A stretch of DNA of 64,000 bases from Actinocatenispora comari (GCF_017312725.1 NZ_BOPO01000053.1:1-64000), one strand, 5' to 3'. Shown: positions 1 through 9,180, counted from the first letter of the stretch. Notes: generated from the letters alone by a model not told the origin. Program-made: numbers and translations.

Positions 1-1586
1 CACCGCCGGTACCGCCGCCGGTCGCGCCGGGCGCGCCGTTGGCACCGCCGCCCGTCGATCCGGGCGCGCCGTCGGCACCGCCGCCCGTCGAGCCGGGCGC
101 CGTGCCCGAACAGCCGCGGCCGAGCGCCGGCGAGCTGGGCTGGGCGCCGCCGGAGTGGTGGCCCCCTGGCCCGATCGAGGGCGCGGCGCTCGATCACACC
201 GACCCGGCGTCCGGCGTTCTCGAGCCGGCCGGTGGACCTGCCGCCGAAGCCGCCGAAGCCGTCGGACCGAGCGCCGGTGCGCCGGACGGGACCGGGCCGG
301 CCGGAAGCGACCGCGGATCGCGCCCGGAGCTCGGCCGTCCGCAGGAGTCGATGGCTCCGCCGTCGGACCCGGACCTCGTGCCCAGCCTGGGCCGGCTGCC
401 GAGCCCGAACCTCGGGCCGCAGTTGCCGGTCGGCGACCTCGTCGTCGTTCCGGAACTCGGCGCCGCACCGACCGGCACGGACCCGGAACCGGTCGACGGC
501 ACCGGTACGCGAGCGAACCCGGAGGCCGTCGGCACCGGGATGCGAGGGGCAGACCGGGAAACCACGCGCGGAGCGAACCCGGAGCCGGTCGGCACCGGGG
601 CGTGGGGCGAGAGCGAGGAATCCGCCGGCACCGGGGCGCCGGGCGCGGGCCAGGATCCGACCCGCGCCGGGACCGGAAGTACGAGCACGGACCGGCAGGC
701 GGCGCGGCCCGACCCCGAGGCGTCGGGCGCCGAACCGGGCGAGGCGGTGGCGCGGCCACAACCGGTACCCGTGGCCAAGGCGTCGGCACTGATCCCGCGC
801 CGCGGCCTGGACACCGAGCGGGCCTGGCTGCGCCGTTCGCTGAGCCGCGACTTCGACACGCTGGCCAGCTCGGTGGCCCGGATCATGTCCGAGCATCCCG
901 GCATGAAGGGCGGCTCGGACGCCAACCCGGACGACGTACTGGCCGACTCGGTCGCCGTCCGGCTCTATCTCAGCGGCCGGGGCCTCGGCATCGACGCCGG
1001 CCTGCGGTCCGGCCGCGGCGGCCCGCACGTGCCGTTCGCCCGCTGCACCGCGGCGGGGCTGAACCGGCTGCCCTCGTTCCGCGGCACCGCGGTGGTGCGG
1101 GCGAGCCTGACCGACAGCGAGTGGGCGTTCTACCGCGACCGGCGGCTGGTCACCGACTGGAGCTTCGTCAACATGCTGTCGGGGCCGTGTTCGGCCCAGC
1201 GCGGCGACACCGACGTCCTGGTCTGGTCGATGACGGCCCGCCGCACGGCGCTGCTGGAACCCGACGGCGACGAGCACGTCGACGACCGGGTCGTGTTCCT
1301 GCCCGGGACCAACTTCAAGGTGCTCGGCGTGGAGGAGGGTACGGCCGAACGGCGCGGTGCGGTGCTGCTGCGCGAGATCGGCGGCAACGAGATCGACGAC
1401 GACGGAAACGTGGACCGCAACCGGGTCTCGCTCGACGAGCTCGCGGTCAAGTCGATGCGGCGGAGCCTCGAACGGTGGGCCGACGCCGAGCATCCGCAGC
1501 GCACCGGTGCCGCGGCGGTGGCCCGGTTCGGCGCGCTGCCCGGCCTGGCCGGGCCGGTGCGGGAGAGGGAGGTGGCCCAGCCATGA
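1..1586 (+). CDS. Pro-rich protein with degenerate ADP-ribosyltransferase-like C-terminus (5' partial)
   Basis: The frame is open from the window edge with no convincing start, so the gene is probably truncated at its 5' end. The first ~260 residues are low-complexity: a tandem PPPVxPGAPxA repeat at the very start, then a Pro/Gly/Thr region with repeated GTG motifs. The last ~240 residues are folded-looking. They carry an FRGTAVVRA segment, a WSFVN segment and a VVFLPGTNFKVLGVEE strand pair. These resemble the R, S and (E)xE regions of ADP-ribosyltransferases, but the STS and ExE catalytic residues are missing (inference). It ends in an ATGA overlap with a micro-ORF and precedes the beta-helix/CbxX ATPase and a YbaB-like protein, a set typical of type VII secretion neighbourhoods. 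A scaffold or effector-recognition role is a guess. Confidence 0.6.
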   Translation, partial: PPVPPPVAPGAPLAPPPVDPGAPSAPPPVEPGAVPEQPRPSAGELGWAPPEWWPPGPIEGAALDHTDPASGVLEPAGGPAAEAAEAVGPSAGAPDGTGPAGSDRGSRPELGRPQESMAPPSDPDLVPSLGRLPSPNLGPQLPVGDLVVVPELGAAPTGTDPEPVDGTGTRANPEAVGTGMRGADRETTRGANPEPVGTGAWGESEESAGTGAPGAGQDPTRAGTGSTSTDRQAARPDPEASGAEPGEAVARPQPVPVAKASALIPRRGLDTERAWLRRSLSRDFDTLASSVARIMSEHPGMKGGSDANPDDVLADSVAVRLYLSGRGLGIDAGLRSGRGGPHVPFARCTAAGLNRLPSFRGTAVVRASLTDSEWAFYRDRRLVTDWSFVNMLSGPCSAQRGDTDVLVWSMTARRTALLEPDGDEHVDDRVVFLPGTNFKVLGVEEGTAERRGAVLLREIGGNEIDDDGNVDRNRVSLDELAVKSMRRSLERWADAEHPQRTGAAAVARFGALPGLAGPVREREVAQP

Positions 1587-1660
1587 GCGAGTCATGGGCA
1601 TCGTGCGTGGTGCTTCGTCGAGGTGCCGCCGGAGGAGGGAACGCCGATGACGCCGGGTGA
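1583..1660 (+). CDS. 25-codon micro-ORF coupled to the preceding gene
   Basis: ATG at 1583 overlaps the TGA of the upstream gene (ATGA). It ends at 1660, overlapping a second micro-ORF that starts at 1647. The product is small, contains a single Cys and has no recognisable domain. Its DNA is an imperfect copy of the next micro-ORF, both beginning TGAGCGAGT and ending in GGAGG-GAACGCCGATGA. It is probably a duplicated translation-initiation leader rather than a functional peptide. Confidence 0.3.
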   Translation: MSESWASCVVLRRGAAGGGNADDAG

Positions 1661-1721
1661 GCGAGTGAGTCGTGTCCCGGGGTGCCTCGTCGGTGTACCG
1701 ACGGAGGGGGAACGCCGATGA
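1647..1721 (+). CDS. 24-codon micro-ORF coupled to the beta-helix ATPase gene
   Basis: ATG at 1647 has a GGAGGAGGG ribosome binding site at about 1631-1639. Its TGA at 1719-1721 overlaps the ATG at 1718 of the large ATPase gene (ATGA), so ribosomes finishing this ORF could restart on the ATPase. No domain is recognised. It is the second unit of the leader duplication described for the ORF at 1583. Confidence 0.35.
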   Translation: MTPGERVSRVPGCLVGVPTEGERR

Positions 1722-4700
1722 GCGGGCAACTTCTGACGGTGGGCGGCGGCATGCCGGGAGCGCTGCCGACCATCGGCGCCGCGCTGGCCCGGGCCGAGCC
1801 GGGCGCCACGATCACCGTGCACCCCGGCCGGTACGCGGAGAAGCTGGTGCTCGCCACCCGGGTCACCATCGGTGCCGCCGAGCCCGGCACGGTGCACGTG
1901 CACGTGGCCGAGGGCAGCGTGCTGACCGTCGGCGGGGAGGGCGCCCAGCTGCGCGGGATCTCGCTGTCCAGCGACGATCCGAAGCTCGCCGCGGTCGACG
2001 TGTACTCGGGGGAGGCCGCGCTGGACGACTGCCGGGTCCGGGGTGCCGCCTGGACCGCGCTGCTCAGCCGGCTGCAGGGCTCGATCGCGCTGCGCAACTG
2101 CGACCTCGCGGCCCCGGCCGGGGTGGGGATCGTCCTGACGTCGGCCGCGATGAGCACGGTCGAGGACACCACCGTGCACGACGTCGGTACCACCGGCATC
2201 GTGGTCGGTGAGCAGGCCGCGCTGACCCTGCGGCGCTGCCGGGTGGTCGACCCCGTCGCCAACGGCATCTGCGTCAACGGCGACGCCAACCTGGTGGCCG
2301 AACAGTGCCGGATCGACGGCTCGGGCAAGCCCGCCTTCGTCGTCGACGACCGCGGCCGCGCCCGGGTCGACGGGCTGACGGTACGAAACAGCGCCCTGGC
2401 CGACGTGTTCTGCCGCGGCGAGGTGGACCTGACGGTGTCCGGGGCGGACCTGTCCGGCGCCGGCCAGCAGGCGGTGTACGTGATGGACGGCGCCCGGCCG
2501 CAGTTTCGCCGGTGCACCTTCGACTCGGCCGGCTACAGCGCGGTGCACGTCGCCGACGGCGGCCGGCCGGGCTTCGTCGACTGCACCTTCACCAACTCCC
2601 GGTTCGCGGTGACGGTGGACGGCCACAGCGCGCCGACCTTCGACGGCATGACGGTGTCCGGTACCACCGAGCAGGTGGCGCTGGTCGCCGAGGGCTCGTC
2701 GATCGAGCTGCGCCGGCTGCGGGCGACCATCGGCGCCGGCGGCGGCGTACTGGCCAGGGACGGCTCCACCCTGACCGGCGCCGACCTCACTGTCGAGTCC
2801 GGTACCGGGGTCGCGGTGCAGTTGCAGGACGCGGCCCGGGCCACGGTGCGCGGCGCCCGGTTCACCGGTACCGCCGACAGCTGCGTCACGGTCGGTGCCG
2901 GGTCGTCGCTGCTGCTGGAGTCGGCCGGCCTGCACGGCACCGGGCTGCAGGTGGGTGACCGGGCGGAGCTGCGGCTGCGCGACACCGAGGTGGTCGAGGC
3001 GCCCGGCGACGGCCTGCGCATCGGCGCCGGCAGCACGGTGACCGCCCACCAGGTGCGGGTACGCCGGGCGGGCCGGGCCGGCGTGCGCCTGGAGCCCGGC
3101 GCCGGCGGCAGCTTCGTGGAGTGCGAGATCCTGCAGAGCCGCACGTACGGCTTCGACGTCGACACCAGCGAATCGGTGTCCCTCGCGCGGTGCGTGGTGT
3201 CCGGCAACGGCGAGCAGGACGTCCGGCAGTGCCCGGACGCCGCGCTGCGGGTCGAGTCGCTCACCACCAACGGTGCCCCGGCCGCTCCGCCGCCGGCGGA
3301 GCCGGCACCGGCGCACGACCGGGTGCTGTCGCCGGACCCGGGGCAGGGTGGCGAGCGCGCGGACGCGGTCGAGCTGGCGGGACCGCTGCGCGAGCTCGAC
3401 GACCTGATCGGCCTGCAGGGGGTCAAGCAGGAGGTCAACGCGCTGATCAACCTGATCAAGATGGCGCAGACCCGGCAGCGGATGGGACTGCCGATGCCGC
3501 CGATCAGCCGCCACCTGGTCTTCGCCGGCCCGCCCGGTACCGGCAAGACCACCGTCGCCCGGCTGTACGGATCGATCCTGGCCGAGCTGGGAGTGCTGCC
3601 CCAGGGGCACATGGTCGAGGCGGCGCGCGCCGATTTGGTCGGGCAGTACATCGGGTCGACCGCGATCAAGACCACCGAGCTGGTCAGCAAGGCGATCGGC
3701 GGGGTGCTGTTCATCGACGAGGCGTACACGCTGTCGGCGGACACCGGCGGCTCGGGCCCGGACTTCGGTCAGGAGGCCATCGACGCGCTGATGAAGATCA
3801 TGGAGGACCACCGGGACGAGCTCGTGGTGATCGTCGCCGGCTACTCCGAACTGATGCAGGGCTTCCTCGCCTCCAACCCGGGACTCGCCTCGCGGTTCAC
3901 CCGGACGATCGAGTTCCCGAACTACTCGGTCGACGAGCTCGTCACCATCACCTCCAACCTGTGCCGGGCGCACTACTACGAGCTGACCGACGACGGCGTC
4001 GACGCGCTGCGCAGCTACTTCGAGCGGGTGCCGCGCACCTCGACGTTCGGCAACGGACGGGTCGCCCGCAAGCTGTTCGAGTCAATGATCAACAACCAGG
4101 CCTCCCGGCTCGCCACCGAACCGCCGACCAAGAACACCGAGCTGAGCCGGTTGACCGCCGCCGACCTCGCCGCCGATCTGGCGCAGCTGGAGGAGCTGCC
4201 GGCCGAGCAGAGCCGCGTCGACGCCACCGCCGACCCGAACGGAGCGGTCACCGCCTCGCAGAGCTGGCAGCGCATCGGCGCGCTGGTGGGTGCGGTCGAG
4301 GCGCGGGAGGCGATCGGCGCCACCCTGGTGCGGCTGCGCGAGCTGCGCAACCGGTCCCGGGGGATCGGCCGGCACGGCAACGCGGTACTCGTCGGGGCCC
4401 GGGGCAGCGGCCGCGGCGAGCTGGCCCGGCTCTACGCGGCGGGGCTGTCCGAGCTCGACGTGGTCCCGGTCGGGCAGCTGGTGGTCGCCTCGACCCGGCA
4501 GCGGCTGGCCGCGGACTGGCCCGGCCAGGAACACAGCCTGGTCGCCGACGCGGTACTCGACGCCCGGGGCGGCGTGCTCGTGGTCGACTACACCGAGGAC
4601 GGGGAGGCGCCCGGGGTCGAGGTCGTCGAGTCGTTGGTCCGCGAGTTGCGCGGCGGCCTCGGCGATCCCGTGGTGCTGCTGTGCACCGAGCCGGGGGTGG

Positions 4701-5032
4701 CCGAGCGGCTGCACGCCGCGGTACCGGCGCTGGGCGAGGTCTTCGGCCAGACCTGGACCCTGCCCGAGTACGACCTCGACGAGCTGGTCGAGCTGACGGT
4801 GCGGCACCTGGTCCGGCGCGGCCACGAGGTACCCGACGACGTACGGTCGGCGCTGGCCGGGCTCGCCGCGCAGCTGCCGGCCCGGACCGCCCGCTCCGCG
4901 CACCAGCTGTCCTGGCGACTGAGCCGGGCCGCCCGGTCGCGTACCTTGGCGCTGGCCGACGTCCACGGCCTCGCCGGCGCGTCGAACGGCGCCGCGTCGG
5001 CCGCGTCCGGTGGCTTCGCCACGGTGGGCTGA
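1718..5032 (+). CDS. Right-handed beta-helix / CbxX-CfqX AAA+ ATPase fusion
   Basis: About 1104 residues from the ATG at 1718, chosen for the GGAGGGGG site just upstream. Residues ~20-530 are a right-handed parallel beta-helix of short repeats with many DC and GxG turns, after a DUF1565-like opening on 'TITVHPGRY'. Residues ~565-840 are a CbxX/CfqX-type AAA+ domain with Walker [10 protein letters not shown] (~602-610) and Walker B VLFIDEA (~660). Residues ~870-1090 are a second, degenerate copy: [10 protein letters not shown] replaces Walker A and lacks its Lys, and VLVVDYTED replaces Walker B. Related ATPases (EccA-like) serve as chaperones or disassembly factors of type VII secretion substrates. 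Here the beta-helix may recognise the partner. The one-active, one-dead ATPase pair is clear; the secretion role is inferred from neighbours. Confidence 0.8.
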   Translation: MSGQLLTVGGGMPGALPTIGAALARAEPGATITVHPGRYAEKLVLATRVTIGAAEPGTVHVHVAEGSVLTVGGEGAQLRGISLSSDDPKLAAVDVYSGEAALDDCRVRGAAWTALLSRLQGSIALRNCDLAAPAGVGIVLTSAAMSTVEDTTVHDVGTTGIVVGEQAALTLRRCRVVDPVANGICVNGDANLVAEQCRIDGSGKPAFVVDDRGRARVDGLTVRNSALADVFCRGEVDLTVSGADLSGAGQQAVYVMDGARPQFRRCTFDSAGYSAVHVADGGRPGFVDCTFTNSRFAVTVDGHSAPTFDGMTVSGTTEQVALVAEGSSIELRRLRATIGAGGGVLARDGSTLTGADLTVESGTGVAVQLQDAARATVRGARFTGTADSCVTVGAGSSLLLESAGLHGTGLQVGDRAELRLRDTEVVEAPGDGLRIGAGSTVTAHQVRVRRAGRAGVRLEPGAGGSFVECEILQSRTYGFDVDTSESVSLARCVVSGNGEQDVRQCPDAALRVESLTTNGAPAAPPPAEPAPAHDRVLSPDPGQGGERADAVELAGPLRELDDLIGLQGVKQEVNALINLIKMAQTRQRMGLPMPPISRHLVFAGPPGTGKTTVARLYGSILAELGVLPQGHMVEAARADLVGQYIGSTAIKTTELVSKAIGGVLFIDEAYTLSADTGGSGPDFGQEAIDALMKIMEDHRDELVVIVAGYSELMQGFLASNPGLASRFTRTIEFPNYSVDELVTITSNLCRAHYYELTDDGVDALRSYFERVPRTSTFGNGRVARKLFESMINNQASRLATEPPTKNTELSRLTAADLAADLAQLEELPAEQSRVDATADPNGAVTASQSWQRIGALVGAVEAREAIGATLVRLRELRNRSRGIGRHGNAVLVGARGSGRGELARLYAAGLSELDVVPVGQLVVASTRQRLAADWPGQEHSLVADAVLDARGGVLVVDYTEDGEAPGVEVVESLVRELRGGLGDPVVLLCTEPGVAERLHAAVPALGEVFGQTWTLPEYDLDELVELTVRHLVRRGHEVPDDVRSALAGLAAQLPARTARSAHQLSWRLSRAARSRTLALADVHGLAGASNGAASAASGGFATVG

Positions 5033-5037
5033 CCGCG

Positions 5038-5376
5038 ATGGACGAGCCAGCGACGGGGCGGACCGGTGCGCGAGACGGGCGCCCGACGAGGGACGAGATG
5101 GCCGCGGCCGGCCGCGCGTTGGAGCAGCGGATGCGCTCGGCCGAGGCGTACCTGATCACGACCGAGGTCCGGGGCAGGTCCGACGACGGCACGGTCTCGG
5201 TGACCGCCAACGGGCTCGGCACGCTGCGGTCGGTCCAGGTCGATCCGGCCGTCTTCGCCACCGCCGACGCCGAGGCGCTCGCGGCGGCCATCGCGCAGGC
5301 GATCCGGTCCGCGGCGGCGAACGCTACCGCCCTCGCCCGGCAGCGGATGGGCCCGGTCGAGATCAACCTGTACTGA
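5038..5376 (+). CDS. YbaB/EbfC-family protein
   Basis: A 112-residue protein starting at the ATG five bases after the ATPase stop, hence co-transcribed. It has the YbaB pattern: an N-terminal amphipathic helix, the strand VSVTANGLGTLRSVQVDP, then an Ala-rich helix that ends near the C-terminus. YbaB/EbfC proteins form tweezer-like dimers that bind DNA. Actinobacterial paralogues of this size commonly sit beside WXG100 and type VII secretion genes, where their function is unknown. It could bind DNA or act as an adaptor to the ATPase; the sequence does not decide. Confidence 0.7.
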   Translation: MDEPATGRTGARDGRPTRDEMAAAGRALEQRMRSAEAYLITTEVRGRSDDGTVSVTANGLGTLRSVQVDPAVFATADAEALAAAIAQAIRSAAANATALARQRMGPVEINLY

Positions 5377-5377
5377 C

Positions 5378-5395
5378 CGGCCCTGGACCGGGCCG
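5378..5395. terminator. Possible bidirectional terminator hairpin
   Basis: CGGCCC and GGGCCG pair across a six-base loop in the 34-bp gap between two convergent genes. The stem is short and there is no T-tract, so this is a weak call based mainly on position. Confidence 0.35.
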
Positions 5396-5410
5396 CGTTG
5401 CTCGGGGCGC

Positions 5411-6034
5411 TCAGGATTCCAGCGAGATGTCGGCCTCGCGCATCGCGGCCGAGAACACCAGCCAGACCTGTGCGCCCAGCCGGTCGGTGAGGTCGGCGGC
5501 GGTCAGCTCGCGGGGATGGTCCAGCCACCAGAGCACGCTGGCGTCGATCAGGCCGATGATGGCGGCGACCGCCTGCGCGGGCAGGGTGCCGGACCTCCCG
5601 TTGTCGCGCAGGAAGGCGCCGACCGCGTCGAGGAACTCCGGGATCGCGGCGGACGGTCCGAGCCGCACCCGGAACCGGTACAGGTTCGGGTGCCGTGCCG
5701 CCCAGTCCAGCACGACGGTGATGATCCCGCGGATGATGCCGCGGGGCGCGCCCCGGGCGTACAGCGCCGGGCGGATCGTGGCGCGCAGCCGGCGGGTGGC
5801 ATGCCGGGCGACCTCGAGGTCGAGCTCGTCCTTGCTCTCGAAGTACCGGTAGACGTGCGGCCGGGGCACGCCGGCCTGCTCGGCGATCACGCCGAGGGCG
5901 GCGTCGTTGCCGTGCTGCTCGATGGCCGCCGCGGCGGCCTCGACGATGGCCTGCCGGCGGGAGTCGTGCTGCTCCTGTGCGGCCCGGCTGGCACGGCGGG
6001 CCGCGACCGTGTCCGAGCGTCCCACCTCTGCCAT
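5411..6034 (-). CDS. TetR-family transcriptional regulator
   Basis: 207 residues. The N-terminal helix-turn-helix spans about residues 28-72 (IVEAAAAAIEQHG, then AEQAGVPRPHVYRYFESKDEL), followed by an all-helical ligand-binding domain. It diverges from an acyl-CoA dehydrogenase gene across ~90 bp containing two perfect palindromes. A TAGGCT -10 element lies six bases upstream of the ATG, suggesting a leaderless transcript. By analogy with FadR/KstR-type regulators it probably senses an acyl-CoA or lipid and represses both itself and the dehydrogenase; the ligand is unknown. Confidence 0.85.
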   Translation of the reverse strand: MAEVGRSDTVAARRASRAAQEQHDSRRQAIVEAAAAAIEQHGNDAALGVIAEQAGVPRPHVYRYFESKDELDLEVARHATRRLRATIRPALYARGAPRGIIRGIITVVLDWAARHPNLYRFRVRLGPSAAIPEFLDAVGAFLRDNGRSGTLPAQAVAAIIGLIDASVLWWLDHPRELTAADLTDRLGAQVWLVFSAAMREADISLES

Positions 6035-6050
6035 GCCGCGAGCCTACCGT

Positions 6051-6094
6051 GGTACACCTTGTACCCAGTCGCATTTCCTGGTACACCGTGTACC
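6051..6094. promoter_or_regulatory. Twin TetR operators overlapping the acyl-CoA dehydrogenase promoter
   Basis: Two perfect inverted repeats GGTACA-N3-TGTACC lie at 6051-6065 and 6080-6094, centres 29 bp apart. A candidate promoter for the rightward gene, TTGTAC (6059-6064), 17 bp, TACACC (6082-6087), has its -35 in the first operator and its -10 in the second, so bound repressor would block polymerase directly. Confidence 0.75.
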
Positions 6095-6121
6095 CAGAAG
6101 ACCGAGCCGTGGAGGGGTGTC

Positions 6122-7270
6122 GTGGTGGCGACCGAGGTACCGCGCTGGATGGATCCGGAACTGGCCGCGCTGCGCGAGCTGGCCCGCGATTTCTGCGTCC
6201 GCGAGATCAAGCCGAACATCGACCGGTACGTGGCGAACAAGCAGGTCGACCGCGACCTGTGGCGGCTGGCCGGCAAGGTGGGACTGCTGTGCATGTCGAT
6301 CCCCGAGGCGTACGGCGGGGGCGGCGGCACGTTCGCGCACGAGGCGGTGCTGATCGAGGAGCAGTCCCGGGTCGGCGACACGAGCTGGGGTGCGCCGCTG
6401 CACAGCGGGATCGTCGCGCACTACCTGCTCAGCTACGGCACCGAGGAGCAGAAGACGCGCTGGCTGCCCCGGATGGCATCCGGCGAGACGATCGGCGCCA
6501 TCGCGATGACCGAACCGGGTGCCGGCTCGGACCTGCAGGCGGTGCGGACCAGCGCGATCCGCGACGGCGACGACTACGTCGTGAACGGCGCGAAGACCTT
6601 CATCACCAACGGGGTGCTGTGCGATCTGGTCGTCCTGGTGGTCAAGACCCGCCCGCAGGAGGCGGCGTCGGGGATCTCGCTGCTGCTGGTGGAGACCGAC
6701 CGGCCGGGGTTCCGGCGCGGACCGGCGCTGGACAAGATCGGGATGAAGGGCCAGGACACCTGTGAACTGTTCTTCGACGACGTCCGGGTACCGGCCGGCA
6801 ACCTGCTCGGTGGCACGGAGGGGCAGGGATTCGCCCAGCTGATGCAGCAACTGCCGCAGGAACGGCTGATCGTGGCGCTGGGTTGCGTGGCGGCCATGGA
6901 GACCGCGCTGGCGAGCACGATCGAGTACACCCGCAGCAGGGAGGCGTTCGGCCGGCCGCTGTTCGGTTTCCAGAACACCAAGTTCACGCTGGCCGAGGTC
7001 GCCACCCAGACCAGGGTGGCGCGCTGCTTCGTCGACGACTGCCTGCACCGGCACCTGGCCGGCGAGCTGGACATCGCCACCGCCGCGATGGCCAAGTACT
7101 GGGCGAGCGAGCAGGCGATGCACGTGCTCGACCGGTGCGTGCAACTGCACGGGGGCTACGGCTACATCGCCGAGTACCCGATCGCGCGGGCCTGGGCGGA
7201 CATGCGCGTCCAGCAGATCTATGCCGGTACCACCGAGATCATGAAGGAACTGATCTCCCGCAGCCTGTGA
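6122..7270 (+). CDS. Acyl-CoA dehydrogenase
   Basis: 382 residues from GTG 6122; GTG 6125 is equally placed after the GGAGGGG site. It has the full acyl-CoA dehydrogenase fold: an N-terminal helical domain, the FAD-contacting AIAMTEPGAGSDLQ segment near residue 120, and a C-terminal helical domain ending IYAGTTEIMKELI. The Glu of the IYEGT catalytic motif is Ala here. A Glu in CVAAMETALA aligns with the helix-G catalytic base of the long-chain/isovaleryl type (inference). The enzyme oxidises an acyl-CoA to the 2-enoyl-CoA and passes electrons to ETF. It is controlled by the divergent TetR gene; the substrate chain is unknown. Confidence 0.88.
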   Translation: MVATEVPRWMDPELAALRELARDFCVREIKPNIDRYVANKQVDRDLWRLAGKVGLLCMSIPEAYGGGGGTFAHEAVLIEEQSRVGDTSWGAPLHSGIVAHYLLSYGTEEQKTRWLPRMASGETIGAIAMTEPGAGSDLQAVRTSAIRDGDDYVVNGAKTFITNGVLCDLVVLVVKTRPQEAASGISLLLVETDRPGFRRGPALDKIGMKGQDTCELFFDDVRVPAGNLLGGTEGQGFAQLMQQLPQERLIVALGCVAAMETALASTIEYTRSREAFGRPLFGFQNTKFTLAEVATQTRVARCFVDDCLHRHLAGELDIATAAMAKYWASEQAMHVLDRCVQLHGGYGYIAEYPIARAWADMRVQQIYAGTTEIMKELISRSL

Positions 7271-7324
7271 CCACCGCCGTACCGCGGTGGCGAAGCCAAG
7301 CTTCGGAGACCGCCCAGTTCCCGC

Positions 7325-7360
7325 CGTGTCCGGCGTCCACACCTACGAACGCCGGACACG
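7325..7360. terminator. Strong 12-bp stem-loop between dehydrogenase and sigma factor
   Basis: CGTGTCCGGCGT (7325-7336) and ACGCCGGACACG (7349-7360) are a perfect inverted repeat around a 12-base loop. It ends immediately upstream of the GAGGAGG ribosome binding site of the sigma gene. It may terminate the dehydrogenase transcript, act as an operator, or shield the sigma-factor start; there is no T-run. Confidence 0.5.
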
Positions 7361-7378
7361 TGAGGAGGCGGTGCTGCC

Positions 7379-8425
7379 GTGGTGGGGATGGCGACGGCTG
7401 ATCTGGTCAGCAGGGCGCAGGCAGGCGACGGGGAGGCGTTTCGTGCGCTGACCGAACCGCACCGGCGGGAACTGCTGGTGCACTGCTACCGGATGCTGGG
7501 GTCGTTTCAGGACGCGGAGGACACCCTGCAGGACACGCTGCTGTCCGCCTGGCGGGGCATCGGCGCGTTCGAGGGGCGCGCGTCGGTGCGGACCTGGCTG
7601 TACCGCATCGCCACCAACCGCTGCCTCGACGCACTGCGCGCGGCGAGCCGCCGCCCGGCGGAGCCGTGGGACGTCACCGAGATCGAGCCGCCCGCCCCGA
7701 GCCGGCTCGGCGAGGTCGCCTGGCTGGAACCGTTCCCGGACGACTCGCTCGCCGGCGCGGCCGCGGCACCGCCGGGCCCGGCCGCCCGGTACGAGCAGAC
7801 CGAGGCGATCTCGTTGGCGTTCGTCACCGCGCTGCAGGTGCTGCCCGCCCGGCAGGTGGCCGTACTGATCCTGCGTGACGTGCTGGGCTACCACGCCAGG
7901 GAGGTCGCCGCGCTGCTGGACACCACCCTGGAGTCGGTGACCAGCGCGCTCAAACGGGCCCGGGCCGGGCTGGCGCGCAGCCTCGGGCCGGCCGCGGATC
8001 GTGCGCCGGCCCCCGCGGCCGGCTCGCCCGCCGAGCAGCGGCTGGTGCGGAAGTTCGTCCGCGCCTACGCGGCCAGCGACGTCGAGGGCCTGGTCGCGCT
8101 GCTGACCGACGACATCCAGCTCACGATGCCGCCGATCCCCTTCGAGTACCACGGCCGTGGCGACGTCGCTCGCTTCTACACCGCTCTGTTGCGGCCGGGC
8201 CGCAGCTACGACTTCGTACCGACCCGTGCGAACGGCCAGCCGGCGCTCGGCGCCTACGTGCGCGCCCCGAACGGTGTCCGGCACTCGATCGGCGTCGTCG
8301 TGCTGACCCTCGCCGGTGACCGCATCGCGGCCATCACCCGCTTCGACACCGGCGTACTCCCGTCGTTCGGCCTGCCCCGCTCGCTCCCGCCCCGAACCGT
8401 TGACCCAGAAGGAGGTTCGCGATGA
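7379..8425 (+). CDS. ECF sigma factor with C-terminal SnoaL-like domain (SigX5/SigG type)
   Basis: 348 residues from GTG 7379, with GAGGAGG nine bases upstream. Sigma-70 region 2 is clear near the N-terminus (CYRMLGSFQDAEDTLQDTLL, then WLYRIATNRCLD). Region 4 lies at about residues 140-200 (LQVLPARQVAVLILRDVLGY, then LLDTTLESVTSALKRA). A SnoaL/NTF2-like domain occupies the last ~130 residues (FVRAYAASDVEGLVALLTDD). Such ECF factors lack a dedicated anti-sigma gene and the fused NTF2-like domain is thought to modulate them. Its stop overlaps the start of the DUF899 gene, so that protein is probably its co-expressed partner. Confidence 0.87.
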   Translation: MVGMATADLVSRAQAGDGEAFRALTEPHRRELLVHCYRMLGSFQDAEDTLQDTLLSAWRGIGAFEGRASVRTWLYRIATNRCLDALRAASRRPAEPWDVTEIEPPAPSRLGEVAWLEPFPDDSLAGAAAAPPGPAARYEQTEAISLAFVTALQVLPARQVAVLILRDVLGYHAREVAALLDTTLESVTSALKRARAGLARSLGPAADRAPAPAAGSPAEQRLVRKFVRAYAASDVEGLVALLTDDIQLTMPPIPFEYHGRGDVARFYTALLRPGRSYDFVPTRANGQPALGAYVRAPNGVRHSIGVVVLTLAGDRIAAITRFDTGVLPSFGLPRSLPPRTVDPEGGSR

Positions 8426-9180
8426 ACACCCCACCGATCGTCTCGCCGGACGAGTGGCACTCCGCCTGGCAGGAACTGCTGGTACGGGAGAAGAAGCTGA
8501 CCCGCGATCGCGACGAACTGGCCGCCGCGCGCCGCCGGATGCCGTGGCAGGCCGTCGACAAGCCGTACCTGTTCGAGGGCCCGGACGGCACCGCGAGCCT
8601 GCTCGAGCTGTTCCAGGGTCGCCGCCAGCTGATCGCCTACCGCGCCTTCTTCGAACCGGGGGTGGACGGCTGGCCGGACCACGCCTGCCGCGGCTGCTCG
8701 CTGATCGCCGACCACCTCCCGCACCTCGCCCACCTCAACGCCCGCGATACCACGCTGGTGTTCGCCTCCCGCGGATCGCAGTCCGCTATCGAGCGGGTGA
8801 AGTCCCGGATGGGCTGGACGATGCCCTGGTACACCATCGCCGGCGACTTCGACGTCGACTTCGGCGTGGACCAGTGGCACGGCACCAACGCGTTCGTCCG
8901 GCGCGGCGACGACGTGTTCCGGACCTACTTCGTCCACCAGCGCGGCGACGAGGCACTCGGGACTACCTGGAGCTTTCTCGACCTGACCGCGCTGGGTCGG
9001 CAGGAGACCTGGGAGGACTCGCCCGACGGGTACCCGCAGACCGCGCCGTACGAATGGTGGGAGTGGCACGACACCTACGGCGCGAACGCACCGTCGCGGT
9101 GGTTCGGCGACCCCGACCCGGCCGACCCCGACGATCCGCGGCCGCCCCGTACCCGGACAGCACCCGCCCCCACCACCTGA
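8422..9180 (+). CDS. DUF899 thioredoxin-like protein
   Basis: 252 residues. The ATG overlaps the sigma-factor TGA (ATGA) and follows an AAGGAGG site. It has the DUF899 pattern: VREKKLTRDRDELAAARR at the start, YLFEGPDGTASLLELFQG, a CxxC in HACRGCSLIADHL at about residue 93, and FVRRGDDVFRTYF near the end. Members have a thioredoxin-like fold and are thought to be redox or dithiol proteins of unknown substrate. Coupling to a SigX5-type sigma factor is a recurrent actinobacterial arrangement. Confidence 0.85.
   Translation: MNTPPIVSPDEWHSAWQELLVREKKLTRDRDELAAARRRMPWQAVDKPYLFEGPDGTASLLELFQGRRQLIAYRAFFEPGVDGWPDHACRGCSLIADHLPHLAHLNARDTTLVFASRGSQSAIERVKSRMGWTMPWYTIAGDFDVDFGVDQWHGTNAFVRRGDDVFRTYFVHQRGDEALGTTWSFLDLTALGRQETWEDSPDGYPQTAPYEWWEWHDTYGANAPSRWFGDPDPADPDDPRPPRTRTAPAPTT

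Noticed and set aside
1592-3973. A ~790-codon minus-strand frame opposite the beta-helix ATPase
   Set aside because: Shadow frame; no domains and Arg/Gln/Val-rich, whereas the plus strand encodes an intact AAA+ domain.
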